Assembly: GCA_020350785.1 (NCBI GenBank)
Contig: CP070722.1
Span: 2,253,151 to 2,296,705 of the forward strand
From: Gemmatimonadota bacterium
GTDB taxonomy: Bacteria > Gemmatimonadota > Gemmatimonadetes > Palauibacterales > KS3-K002
Direction: 5' to 3'
Length of the DNA stretch: 43,555 nt
The position numbers were made by a program, and so were the translations under genes. Position 1 is the stretch's first letter. Each line of letters starts with the position of its first letter. Below, one piece after another: positions 33,793-43,173 of the stretch. The notes beneath the pieces are model-generated. The model was not told where the DNA came from. It worked only from the letters and a program-made list of their open reading frames with translations, and searched no databases.

Positions 33793-34710
33793 CTACGTCG
33801 ATTTCGGCCCCCGCTCTTCCAGTATCTTGAGATAGCTCGCATATCGGCGACCCGATACATCGCCCCCCTCCACCGCTTCGCTTATCGCACAGTCCGGCTC
33901 CCGCGCGTGGGCACAGTCCGAATACCGACAGTGCCCTAGGTATGGCCTGAACTCGGGAAAACACCAGGCCAGCTCATGCGTTCCGGCCTCCCAGAATCGC
34001 ATATTCCCCAGGCCTGGAGTGTCCACCACGTAGCCCCCCACGTTCAATCGCTGCAGCGACGCGCCCACAGTCGTGTGCCGCCCGCGTTCAATCGCCCGGC
34101 TGATTTCACCCACTCGCAAGCCCAATCCCGGCTGCAATGCATTGAGCAAGCTCGACTTGCCAGAACCCGACGGGCCGACGAACAACGTCACGTGACCGGC
34201 CAGCCTGACGCTCAACTCCTCCAGATTTTCACCGGTCTTCGCGCTCACATAAACGACCGGATAGCCAATGCGCTCGTAAACGCCGAATTCCTCGCGTGCC
34301 GCCCCTCCACCCGCCAGATCGATCTTGTTCGCCACTACGAAGGCCATGATCTCGCTGGACTCGGCCAGAACCAAGAAGCGGTCGAGTAGCGAGAATCCGG
34401 GGTCCGGCCTCGTGACCGAGAATACGGCCGCCAATCGATCCACGTTCGCAGCGATAATCTGCTCACGCCGGCCGTCTGAAGAGCGGCGCGAGATCCGCGA
34501 GCGCCTCTGCCGCAGGCCTGAAATGACGCAGCCACCGTCCACCAGCCGTTCAACCTCCACCTCGTCCCCCACTGCCACCCGCCCAATCCCCCGTTCCAGC
34601 TTCAGACGCCCACGTAGCGAGCACTCTATCTCTTCCCCTTCTACCTCCACCCAGTAGACACCGCCCACGGTTCGCATTACGCGGCCCAACGCGCCCGACT
34701 CCCCGTTCAT
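33793..34710 (-). CDS. rsgA: ribosome small-subunit-dependent GTPase RsgA
   Basis: The 305-residue product has the RsgA order: an N-terminal OB fold (RVMRTVGGVYWVEVEGEEIE), then a circularly permuted GTPase with G4 ANKIDLAG first, G5 VSAKTG, G1 GPSGSGKSSLLNAL, switch I GRHTTVG and G3 DTPGLG, and a C-terminal zinc site CRYSDCAHAREPDC. It helps in late maturation of the 30S subunit. The ATG overlaps the upstream stop as TGATG. Length matches the family. Confidence 0.96.
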   Translation of the reverse strand: MNGESGALGRVMRTVGGVYWVEVEGEEIECSLRGRLKLERGIGRVAVGDEVEVERLVDGGCVISGLRQRRSRISRRSSDGRREQIIAANVDRLAAVFSVTRPDPGFSLLDRFLVLAESSEIMAFVVANKIDLAGGGAAREEFGVYERIGYPVVYVSAKTGENLEELSVRLAGHVTLFVGPSGSGKSSLLNALQPGLGLRVGEISRAIERGRHTTVGASLQRLNVGGYVVDTPGLGNMRFWEAGTHELAWCFPEFRPYLGHCRYSDCAHAREPDCAISEAVEGGDVSGRRYASYLKILEERGPKST

Positions 34711-34991
34711 CAGGCAACCATGCCGTCGAGCAGCCGTCTTACCTCGTGCAGGGTCAGCCGCTTGATCTTCAACCCCGCCTCCTCTTCCGTCGCCGCCTCA
34801 CAAAGATAGTCGCTCTCCACATGCCCCACTGGCTCGCTTCCCTGCCATCTGACGAAAAACAGGTAGGCCGACCAACCGCTCTCACTCCTCTCGCAGATGA
34901 CTTCCACCGTATAAGAGTGCCCATCCGACCCCTCGAAGGCGGGGGGACGTCCGTGCTCTTTCAGGTAACCACCAAGTGTTGCGTCTTTCAT
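34710..34991 (-). CDS. small hypothetical protein upstream of rsgA
   Basis: The 93-residue product (LGGYLKEHGRPPAFEGSDGH, SGWSAYLFFVRWQG, LCEAATEEEAGLKI) is a soluble alpha/beta protein with no recognised motif. It overlaps the rsgA start as TGATG and is divergent from dinB. I do not recognise the family. Confidence 0.75.
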   Translation of the reverse strand: MKDATLGGYLKEHGRPPAFEGSDGHSYTVEVICERSESGWSAYLFFVRWQGSEPVGHVESDYLCEAATEEEAGLKIKRLTLHEVRRLLDGMVA

Positions 34992-35012
34992 AATCGTCGT
35001 TAGAACGTAGAT

Positions 35013-35029
35013 ACCGTCCAGGAGACGGT
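35013..35029. repeat. inverted repeat in the dinB upstream region
   Basis: ACCGTC (35013-35018) and GACGGT (35024-35029) flank CAGGA. A second imperfect dyad (TCC-AAATC-GGA core) lies in the same gap at about 35069-35085. Either could bind a regulator of dinB; neither matches a canonical LexA box. Confidence 0.35.
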
Positions 35030-35136
35030 CAACGCGCCAAGACGCCCGGCACGGCTACGGCCGAACACTCCAAATCGGAGGTGTACGCCGGCTCTATCAT
35101 TGTCGCTTGGCTATCCGATCAAGAACGAGACCGATC

Positions 35137-36342
35137 TTGTCACGCACCATACTTCACGCCGACATGGACGCGTTCTTCGCGGCCGTCGAGGCGAGAGAAA
35201 ACGAACAGATCGCCGACCGGCCCATCGTCGTAGGTGCCGATCCGCGCGGCGGCCGCGGTCGCGGCGTCGTGGCCGCCTGCAACTATCCAGCGCGCCGGTT
35301 CGGCATTCACTCGGCCATGCCCATATCCGAGGCCTTCCGCCGCTGCCCTCACGCCGTCTTCCTGCGGCCCCGCATGCAGCTCTACGCTCAAGTCTCCACG
35401 CGTATCATGCATCTCCTCGAAACTTACACTGACCAGGTCGAGCAGCTCAGTATCGACGAGGCCTTCCTCGATGTCACCGCTTCCACCCGCCTCTTCGGCG
35501 ACGGCATCACCATCGCCCGCCGCATCAAGCAACATGTGCGCGAGCAAGAAGGCCTGACCGTCTCCATTGGTGTGGCGCCAAACAAGTTTCTGGCCAAGCT
35601 CGCCTCCGATCTCCAGAAGCCCGACGGCCTCGTCATCGTTGAACCGGGGGATGAGATCGCGTTCCTTCAACCGCTGCCGATCGAGCGGCTCTGGGGCGTC
35701 GGCCCCAAGACCGCAGGCCGGCTGCACTCGCTTGGCATCCGTACGATCGGCGATGTTGCCGCCTTGCCGCTTCCACGCCTCGAGCGCCTGTTCGGTCGCG
35801 CCCATGCCCACCACCTCCACGCACTCGCCCGCGGGCAAGATGAACGCCCCGTGCAGCCAGATCGCGAACGCAAGCAGATCAGTCGCGAAACAACCTTCCT
35901 CCACGACACCGACGACCGCGATCTCGTCGAGCAGACCCTCCTCGACCTCTGCGAGGAGATAGCCGCCCGCCTCCGCCGCCGCCATCTGGTCGCTCGTACC
36001 ATCTCCATCAAGTTCCGTTTTGCACCGTTCCATACCCTTACGCGCCGCCTGACCGTCGATTACGACTTCGACACCACCGATGTGATCTTTCCTATCGCTC
36101 GCCAGCTCCTCCTCGCCGCCGACCCCGGTGACCGCCCCATCCGGCTCGTCGGCATCGGCGTCTCCGGGCTGCGCCAGCGCACGCCCAACTCCCAACTCAC
36201 CCTCTTCGAAGAATCGGATCGAGGCGCAGAACGAGTGGCTAGAGCCGTGGACGCCATCACAGACCGCTTCGGCCATGACGCGGTCAAGCGCGCCCGTTTG
36301 CTTCGGGACCGCAATAGACCGCGCGACGACAGAGACGACTGA
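35137..36342 (+). CDS. dinB: DNA polymerase IV
   Basis: The Y-family translesion polymerase has catalytic motif I ILHADMDAFFAAVEARE, ADPRGGRGRGVVAACNYPAR, the second catalytic motif QLSIDEAFLDVT, the thumb helix-hairpin-helix GVGPKTAGRLHSLGI and the little-finger domain (QISRETTFLHDTDDRDLVEQ). The C-terminus SQLTLFEE resembles a clamp-binding motif. About 401 residues from TTG at 35137 (SRTILHADMD) or 411 from TTG at 35107; no ATG is in frame upstream of motif I, so both non-ATG starts remain possible. It copies past damaged bases and is error-prone. It is divergent from the small gene upstream of rsgA. Confidence 0.94.
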   Translation: MSRTILHADMDAFFAAVEARENEQIADRPIVVGADPRGGRGRGVVAACNYPARRFGIHSAMPISEAFRRCPHAVFLRPRMQLYAQVSTRIMHLLETYTDQVEQLSIDEAFLDVTASTRLFGDGITIARRIKQHVREQEGLTVSIGVAPNKFLAKLASDLQKPDGLVIVEPGDEIAFLQPLPIERLWGVGPKTAGRLHSLGIRTIGDVAALPLPRLERLFGRAHAHHLHALARGQDERPVQPDRERKQISRETTFLHDTDDRDLVEQTLLDLCEEIAARLRRRHLVARTISIKFRFAPFHTLTRRLTVDYDFDTTDVIFPIARQLLLAADPGDRPIRLVGIGVSGLRQRTPNSQLTLFEESDRGAERVARAVDAITDRFGHDAVKRARLLRDRNRPRDDRDD

Positions 36343-36396
36343 CCGATTGGCTGCTGAATGGCCACATCGTCGACAACTACCCGTAAGCCCAAAAGT

Positions 36397-36432
36397 GGAG
36401 AACCGGGAACAGAAACCTGTCCCCGGTTCTCC
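36397..36432. terminator. strong 11-bp hairpin between convergent dinB and DJ-1 genes
   Basis: GGAGAACCGGG (36397-36407) and CCCGGTTCTCC (36422-36432) are perfect inverted repeats, with a second ACAG/CTGT pairing inside (36409-36412, 36417-36420). Read on the minus strand the right side is followed by ACTTTTGG. It probably ends transcription of both convergent units. Confidence 0.7.
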
Positions 36433-36452
36433 TCCTTGCCGACTCGGAAGAC

Positions 36453-37034
36453 CTAGTGCGTGATCTTCGTGCCCAACACCTTCAGGAATTCCGCCAGCCA
36501 CGCCGGATGCGCCGGCCAGGCCGGCGCGGTCACCAGCTTGCCATCCACGTGTGCCTCGGTCATCGCCACTCCAACATAGCGACCGCCCGCCAGGCTCACC
36601 TCAGGACCCACCGCAGGATAAGCTGACACTCCCTTACCCTTCACAACACCCGCGGCCGTCAGCACCTGCGCCCCATGACACACCGCCGCAATCGGCTTAT
36701 CCGCATTCGCAAACTCCCGCACGATCTCCAAAACCCGATCGTTCAACCGGATGTACTCCGGTGCTCGCCCGCCCGAGATCACCAGCGCATCATAGTCCTT
36801 GACCTTCACATCGGCGAAGGTCGCGTTCAGAGCGAAGTTGTGACCCATCTTCTCGGTGTATGTCTGATCGCCCTCGAAATCGTGGATCGCCGTGCGCACC
36901 GTCTCTCCCGCCCTCTTGTTCGGGCACACCGCGTGAACCGTGTGGCCAACCATCTGCAGGGCCTGGAACGGGACCATCGCCTCGTAGTCCTCGACGAAGT
37001 CTCCCACAAGCTGCAGGATCTTCTTGCCCCCCAT
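36453..37034 (-). CDS. DJ-1/PfpI-family protein
   Basis: The 193-residue product has the DJ-1/PfpI fold: [20 protein letters not shown] with the conserved Glu, [19 protein letters not shown], and the nucleophile elbow [16 protein letters not shown] with the catalytic Cys followed by His. Members include glyoxalase-type hydratases and proteases of stress defence; this one is not specifically assignable. It lies 8 nt downstream of sufS and is probably co-transcribed with it, which could link it to sulfur/oxidative stress response. Confidence 0.92.
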   Translation of the reverse strand: MGGKKILQLVGDFVEDYEAMVPFQALQMVGHTVHAVCPNKRAGETVRTAIHDFEGDQTYTEKMGHNFALNATFADVKVKDYDALVISGGRAPEYIRLNDRVLEIVREFANADKPIAAVCHGAQVLTAAGVVKGKGVSAYPAVGPEVSLAGGRYVGVAMTEAHVDGKLVTAPAWPAHPAWLAEFLKVLGTKITH

Positions 37035-37042
37035 AGCCTCTC

Positions 37043-38263
37043 CTAGCTGAAGAACTCGATCACAGCCCGCAGACCATCACACAGGGCATCGACATCGTCA
37101 CGATCGTTGTACAGATAGAACGATGCCCGCGTCGTCGCCGTCACGCCCAAGCGCCTCATCAACGGCTGATTACAGTGATGGCCCGCCCGCACCGCAATAC
37201 CACGGTCGTTCAGAACTTGAGCCACATCGTGTGGATGCAAGTCCCCCAACTCGAATGACAGCACACCCGCCCGTCCCCTCCCGGGCCCGAACGCCCGAAA
37301 CCCTGGTATCGATGCCGCCCGCTCCAGGGCGTAGGCTACCAGCTCGTGCTCGTGCGCGCCTATCCGATCCAGGCCGATGTCCGTCAGATAGTCGATCGCC
37401 GCCGCCAGGCCGACCGCATCAGCGATGTTCGGCGTACCAGCCTCATACTTGTGCGGCGGAGCTTTGTACGTGGATCGATCCAGCTCCACCAACTCGATCA
37501 TCTCCCCGCCACCCTGATAGGGATCCATCTCCTCCAGCAGTTCCCGGCGCGCCCAGAGCACACCAATTCCCGTAGGGCCGCACATCTTGTGGCCGCTGAA
37601 CGCATAGAAATCACAATCCAACGCCTTCACATCCAATGGCAGATGCGGCGCCGCTTGCGCCCCGTCTACCAAAACTCTCGCTCCCACGCGCCGCGCCGCA
37701 GTCACGATCTCGCCTACCGGATTGATCGTGCCCAGGCCATTCGAGACATGGGTCACCGCAACCAGTCGCGTCCTCTCCGTGAGTAATCCCTCCAGTTGCT
37801 CCATGCGCAGGCGACCCTCGTCATCGATGTCGACGAACTTCAACTGCGCCCCCACGCGCCGCGCCAGCAGCTGCCACGGAACTATGTTCGAATGGTGCTC
37901 CAATAGCGTTAGAAGAATCTCGTCCCCTTCCCCGATCGCGTAAGACCCCCATGCACTCGCCACCAGATTGATCGCCTCGGTCGTTCCTCTGACGAATACG
38001 ACTTCGCCCACGTCTCCAGCACCGATAAAGCGTGCAACAGTCTCACGAGCGCCCTCGTACGCCCGCGTCGCTCGGCTCGAAAGCTCGTGAATTCCACGAT
38101 GCACGTTGGCATGGTCTCGCTCATAGTAGCGATTCAACGCCTCGAGTACCGCACGCGGCCTCTGTGCCGACGCTGCGTTGTCTAGATAGACCAAGCGGTT
38201 GCCCTTCACCTCCTGAGCGAGGATCGGAAAATCCCGCCTGATAGCAGCCACGTCTAAGTTCAC
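37043..38263 (-). CDS. sufS: cysteine desulfurase SufS
   Basis: The 406-residue product is a full SufS. The PLP Lys is residue 226 ([13 protein letters not shown]) and the active-site Cys is residue 364 ([13 protein letters not shown]), which are the same numbers as in E. coli SufS, supporting the GTG start at 38263. [16 protein letters not shown] and [10 protein letters not shown]-like segments are conserved. It takes sulfur from cysteine and hands it to SufU or SufBCD. A GTG at 38329 is possible but would overlap the Rieske gene. It is the sixth gene of the suf operon. Confidence 0.95.
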   Translation of the reverse strand: MNLDVAAIRRDFPILAQEVKGNRLVYLDNAASAQRPRAVLEALNRYYERDHANVHRGIHELSSRATRAYEGARETVARFIGAGDVGEVVFVRGTTEAINLVASAWGSYAIGEGDEILLTLLEHHSNIVPWQLLARRVGAQLKFVDIDDEGRLRMEQLEGLLTERTRLVAVTHVSNGLGTINPVGEIVTAARRVGARVLVDGAQAAPHLPLDVKALDCDFYAFSGHKMCGPTGIGVLWARRELLEEMDPYQGGGEMIELVELDRSTYKAPPHKYEAGTPNIADAVGLAAAIDYLTDIGLDRIGAHEHELVAYALERAASIPGFRAFGPGRGRAGVLSFELGDLHPHDVAQVLNDRGIAVRAGHHCNQPLMRRLGVTATTRASFYLYNDRDDVDALCDGLRAVIEFFS

Positions 38264-38303
38264 CTTCCCACGCACCCCAGTCTCGCTCGATCCTCTTACA
38301 GGT

Positions 38304-38615
38304 TCACAGCACGACAAAGATCTCTTCACCGTTCACGGCAATCTGGTACGTCCTGACTGGCTCGTAAGCTGGCGGCTGCAGCACCTTACCCGTTCTGACG
38401 TCGAACTGGGCGCCATGAAGAACACACGTCAGAACATGCCCCTCGAGCGTACCCTCCGTCAGCGGGTAGGTCTCGTGCGTACACTCGTCCTGGACGGCGT
38501 AGTACGTACCCTCGACGTTGCAGATCGCGAGCGGTATGCCGTCGATCTCCACAACCTTCATGCCGCCCGGTGCAATCTCACCGCAGTTCGCGACCTTCAC
38601 CCACTTGCTGCCCAT
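38304..38615 (-). CDS. Rieske [2Fe-2S] ferredoxin
   Basis: The 103-residue product is a single Rieske domain: AVQDECTHETYPLTEGTLEG with the first Cys-His pair (CTH), and HVLTCVLHGAQFDVRTGKVL with the second (CVLH). These four residues bind the 2Fe-2S cluster. It begins MGSKWVKVANCGEIAPGG, so the upstream in-frame region is not part of it. Its place between sufU and sufS suggests an electron carrier for cluster assembly; this is inferred from position. Confidence 0.94.
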   Translation of the reverse strand: MGSKWVKVANCGEIAPGGMKVVEIDGIPLAICNVEGTYYAVQDECTHETYPLTEGTLEGHVLTCVLHGAQFDVRTGKVLQPPAYEPVRTYQIAVNGEEIFVVL

Positions 38616-38625
38616 CGTTCTTCGA

Positions 38626-39078
38626 TTACTCCGTCGTGATGGGCTCGCCCTTCTTCTCGAGGGCCGCATGTAGCGTGTGCCAGGCAAGAGTTGCGCACTT
38701 CACACGAACCGGAAACTCGCGGACGCCAGAAAAAACAGCCAGCTTCCCTAGACCCTCCTCGTCGATCTCGGCGTCATGCTCACTCGTTACCATTTCCCGA
38801 AAGCGGCCAAACAGCTCCTCCGCTTCCGCTACCGTCATCCCCTTTACCGCTGCCGTCATCAGCGACGCCGACGCCTTGGATATAGCACACCCCGATCCCT
38901 TGAACGAGATGTCCCTTATGGTACCGTCCTCCACGACGACGAATACCGTGACCTGATCACCGCAAAGTGGATTGTAGCCTTCCGCCGAGTGGTTGGCCCC
39001 CTCCAAGTCCTTGAAGTTGCGAGGGCTTCGGCTGTGCTCGATGATGACTTGCTGGTATAACTCTCGAAGGTCAGACAT
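38626..39078 (-). CDS. sufU: SufU sulfur-transfer/scaffold protein
   Basis: The 150-residue product is an IscU-fold SufU: ELYQQVIIEHSRSPRNFKDL, NPLCGDQVTVFV (first Cys), KGSGCAISKASASLM (second Cys) and VKCATLAWHTLHAAL (third Cys). These three Cys bind zinc in SufU, which accepts sulfur from SufS. The distance between the second and third Cys, with the GREFPVRVK-type segment before the third, is that of the SufU group, longer than in IscU. It is separated from sufD by 69 nt that contain two copies of GGCGCGCC. Confidence 0.94.
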   Translation of the reverse strand: MSDLRELYQQVIIEHSRSPRNFKDLEGANHSAEGYNPLCGDQVTVFVVVEDGTIRDISFKGSGCAISKASASLMTAAVKGMTVAEAEELFGRFREMVTSEHDAEIDEEGLGKLAVFSGVREFPVRVKCATLAWHTLHAALEKKGEPITTE

Positions 39079-39084
39079 CTGAAT

Positions 39085-39126
39085 GGCGCGCCTCCTGGGA
39101 ACAGGTACGAGCGGCGCGCCGTTCCC
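39085..39126. repeat. repeated palindromic octamer between sufD and sufU
   Basis: GGCGCGCC occurs at 39085-39092 and 39113-39120, and GGGAAC/GTTCCC at 39097-39102 and 39121-39126 form a further inverted pair. The two octamers can pair with each other in RNA around a 20-nt loop. A processing or attenuation hairpin is possible, or chance in GC-rich DNA. Confidence 0.4.
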
Positions 39127-39147
39127 GCACCACGACGCGACCGCTAC

Positions 39148-40485
39148 CTAGCTCAGCTCCCTCAAGATACTCCCGTGGGGCAACCGCTCCAGAACGATAC
39201 CCTCCAGGTACCGCCGGACCGATTGCAGCCTCATACGCTCTAGATTCTCAGCCGCGAAGCCATAAAGCAATAAGGCCGTCGCAACCTCCCTCGGGATACC
39301 CCGCGCCCGCAGGTAGAATATCGCGTCCTCGTCCAGTTGGCCGATCGTCGCACCGTGCGTGCACTTCACATCATCCGCATAGATCTCCAGCTGCGGCTTG
39401 CTGTCCATCTGCGCATCATTGGACAACAGTAGATTCCGGTTCGTCTGCTTGGCGTCTGTCTTCTGCGCATCCTTGTGTACGATGATCCGTCCACTGAACG
39501 CTCCGCGCCCGTTGCCGTCCAAGATCCCGGTGTAGAACTGGCGGCTGGCACAATGCGGACTCGCATGCTCCACCCGCATGAAGTTGTCCATATGCTGGCC
39601 GCGGGCAGGCATGAACAGCCCGTTGACCAGGCACTCAGCCCCCTCTCCAGCAAGAACCGGGTGCACGTTGTTTCGAACCAGAGCCCCCCCGAACAGCAGG
39701 GTGTGTGAGGCCACGTTGCTGGAACGAGCCTGCTGAACCCTCAGCGTGCCTACGCTATAGGCCCTCGCGCTCTCACGCTCGATGAGATAATGGTCCACCA
39801 CCGAACTCTCCCCCGCCACCAACTCGGTCGCGACGTTGGAAAAGTACTCCTGATCGCCCAGCGCCACGTAATCCTCGATCACAGCAGCCTGCGCCACATC
39901 CTCCACGACGATCAGATTTCGCGGGTGGCTCATTGCAGGTTCCGCCGTCGCCGTCGCAACGAACAGAAGGTGGATCGGCAGCTCCACGACTACACCGCGC
40001 GGCACGTACACAAAAGCACCGTCTTCCATGAACGCGGTGTTCAGCGCCGAAAAGAAATCCGACTCGTAATCCAGATACCTGGACAAATGCGCCTCGACAA
40101 CCTCCCGAAGCTCGCTCAACGCCCGCGCCAGGCTGGCGACGATCACACCCTTATCCAGCTTGCCCAGCTTCGATAGTCCGGGCGCGAATCGGCCGTTCAC
40201 GAATACCAGTCGCACGGCCTCGTCACCCGGAAACGCCAAACCGCCCAACTGCAACACTGCCGGCTCCGTGCCGCCGGCCTCGAGGTCGAACTTCTTCCCC
40301 GCCAGCGAGGTCAGGTTGGTGAACCTCCAATCCTCATCGCTCGCCGTCGGGAATCCCAACTCCGCCATACGCTCGATGGCAGCGCGCCGGACCGAGCGGA
40401 CCCAGTCGGGACCGCCCGCCCCGTTCTCGAACCGCTTGAAGCTCTCCAGGTAATGTCTCAGCCCCTGCTTGACGATGGTGGTCAC
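39148..40485 (-). CDS. sufD: SufD, component of the SufBCD scaffold
   Basis: The 445-residue product has the SufD pattern: DEDWRFTNLTSLAGKKF, LDYESDFFSALNTAFMEDGA, VYVPRGVVVELPIHLLF, LIVVEDVAQAAVIEDYVALG and KCTHGATIGQLDEDAIFYLR. SufD pairs with SufB in the SufBC2D complex and has no cluster of its own. The GTG at 40485 follows the sufC stop by about 17 nt with GGGAGGG upstream. Length is close to typical SufD proteins. Confidence 0.95.
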   Translation of the reverse strand: MTTIVKQGLRHYLESFKRFENGAGGPDWVRSVRRAAIERMAELGFPTASDEDWRFTNLTSLAGKKFDLEAGGTEPAVLQLGGLAFPGDEAVRLVFVNGRFAPGLSKLGKLDKGVIVASLARALSELREVVEAHLSRYLDYESDFFSALNTAFMEDGAFVYVPRGVVVELPIHLLFVATATAEPAMSHPRNLIVVEDVAQAAVIEDYVALGDQEYFSNVATELVAGESSVVDHYLIERESARAYSVGTLRVQQARSSNVASHTLLFGGALVRNNVHPVLAGEGAECLVNGLFMPARGQHMDNFMRVEHASPHCASRQFYTGILDGNGRGAFSGRIIVHKDAQKTDAKQTNRNLLLSNDAQMDSKPQLEIYADDVKCTHGATIGQLDEDAIFYLRARGIPREVATALLLYGFAAENLERMRLQSVRRYLEGIVLERLPHGSILRELS

Positions 40486-40502
40486 CCTTACGACCCTCCC
40501 AC

Positions 40503-41276
40503 CTAAGCCTTGGAGCCGGCGGCATCGGCCAATGCCCGCTCCCCGGCCCAAGTGTAACCGTGCTCCTCGAGATGCAACGCCAGCTCCTTGTCGCCCGTCT
40601 TCACGATTCGGCCGTCCACTAACACGTGTACGTAGTCCGGCACGATGTAGTTGAGCAGACGCTGGTAATGCGTGATGACCAACATCGCCCGCTTCGGCCC
40701 CCGCAGCGCATTCACACCGTCGGCGACGACCTTCAACGCATCGATGTCGAGCCCCGAATCCGTCTCATCCAACACCGCGAGGCTCGGCTCTAACACCGCC
40801 ATCTGGAAGATCTCGTTCTTCTTCTTCTCACCACCCGAAAAACCCTCGTTCACCGAACGTCCCAACAGATCATCGCTCATGTGCAATATCTTCAGCTTCT
40901 CTCTGAAAAGCGTCAGGGCTTCGAGTGCGTCATACTCTTCCTTGCCACGGTGCTTGCGTATGGCATTGAGCGCCGCCGTCAGGAACTGTACACTGCCGAC
41001 ACCCGGGATCTCTACCGGATACTGGAATGCCATGAACACGCCCTCGCAGGCCCGCTCCTCAGGCTCCATCTCCAACAGATCCTTGCCCTTGTACAAGACC
41101 TGACCCGCAGTCACCTCGTAGCCGTCACGGCCCGCCAGGACCGATGCCAACGTGCTCTTCCCGGATCCGTTCGGCCCCATGATCGAATGAACTTCACCGG
41201 CGCCGACCTTCAGGTTGACTCCCTTCAGGATCTCCTTGCCCTCGACGCTCGCGTGCAGGTTCTTGATCTCCAACAT
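40503..41276 (-). CDS. sufC: SufC, ATPase of the SufBCD complex
   Basis: The 257-residue ABC ATPase has Walker A IMGPNGSGKSTLASVLAG, the signature GFSGGEKKKNEIFQMAVL and Walker B LAVLDETDSGLDIDALK, with the H-loop ITHYQRLL. The ABC signature SGGEKKKNE is diagnostic of SufC. It powers cluster assembly on SufB/SufD. It lies between sufB and sufD in the usual order. Confidence 0.97.
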   Translation of the reverse strand: MLEIKNLHASVEGKEILKGVNLKVGAGEVHSIMGPNGSGKSTLASVLAGRDGYEVTAGQVLYKGKDLLEMEPEERACEGVFMAFQYPVEIPGVGSVQFLTAALNAIRKHRGKEEYDALEALTLFREKLKILHMSDDLLGRSVNEGFSGGEKKKNEIFQMAVLEPSLAVLDETDSGLDIDALKVVADGVNALRGPKRAMLVITHYQRLLNYIVPDYVHVLVDGRIVKTGDKELALHLEEHGYTWAGERALADAAGSKA

Positions 41277-41316
41277 CTAGCTTCGTCCTCTCATCTTCCC
41301 GTTGACTTCATCGACT

Positions 41317-42774
<1,458 letters not shown>

Positions 42775-42803
42775 AGACTTTTCCTGTACAGAGTCTGTCT
42801 TGG

Positions 42804-42809
42804 ATTATA
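42804..42809 (-). promoter_or_regulatory. sufB: TATAAT -10 box of a proximal sufB promoter
   Basis: On the minus strand an exact TATAAT lies 30 nt before the sufB ATG, giving a short leader of roughly 23 nt. No good -35 is seen 17 nt upstream, so it may need an activator. Confidence 0.4.
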
Positions 42810-42882
42810 CCTCGTCAGCCGCCCGAGTCGGCCGACGCCGTAAAGAAATCACTAGCAACACGATGGAAAGAAAATCGCCTCC

Positions 42883-42914
42883 AAGAACGATTCTCATTAC
42901 TAAGAATGATTCTC
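42883..42914. promoter_or_regulatory. two Fur-like boxes upstream of the suf operon
   Basis: AAGAACGATTCTC (42883-42895) and AAGAATGATTCTC (42902-42914) are 19 nt apart. The second contains the palindrome AGAAT-G-ATTCT. On the minus strand they read GAGAATCATTCTT, close to halves of the Fur consensus GATAATCATTATC. They sit at about +6 to +37 from the upstream promoter start, a position suited to repression. suf operons are Fur-controlled in several bacteria; here it is inferred. Confidence 0.5.
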
Positions 42915-42926
42915 CGTTTCGTCCCG

Positions 42927-42955
42927 AATATACGCTAGTTGAAACTGAATTTCAA
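42927..42955 (-). promoter_or_regulatory. sufB: sigma-70-type promoter of the suf operon
   Basis: On the minus strand TTGAAA (42950-42955) is followed by exactly 17 nt and TATATT (42927-42932); each hexamer differs from consensus at one position. Transcription would start near 42920, about 145 nt before the sufB ATG. Confidence 0.65.
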
Positions 42956-42956
42956 C
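42938..42956. promoter_or_regulatory. 7-5-7 palindrome over the suf -35 box, likely operator
   Basis: GTTGAAA (42938-42944) and TTTCAAC (42950-42956) are perfect inverted repeats around CTGAA. The right arm contains the -35 TTGAAA of the minus strand, so a bound protein would block or guide RNA polymerase. Confidence 0.55.
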
Positions 42957-43173
42957 ATCCTCCCTCCCGCCCCGTGACCCCCGGCCCCGACCCGATTACC
43001 CAGAAAAACCCCGACACCACGCGCCCGCTTTGCGCAGCTTCAGCGATCAACCTTTGGACGGGAGTTTAGGCTATATGGGTCTACGGCCGCGGCGAGGAGT
43101 CGTAATACACGTCCGAGGAGATCCCCCGAACTCGCGCGCGCCCAACGAGATTGGTGCGCTGGGGATTTGCGAA

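Larger units (their letters stand above)
42775..43173. other. 399-bp intergenic region with the suf control region; no gene seen
   Basis: The half next to sufB contains two promoters and candidate iron-type boxes listed separately and is more AT-rich than its surroundings. In 42960-43173 I see no coding frame or clear signal. Confidence 0.6.

Noticed and set aside
35140-36501. Minus-strand open frame of 453 codons opposite dinB
   Set aside because: dinB has all polymerase motifs on the plus strand; the antisense product has no recognisable domain and arises from GC-rich codon use.
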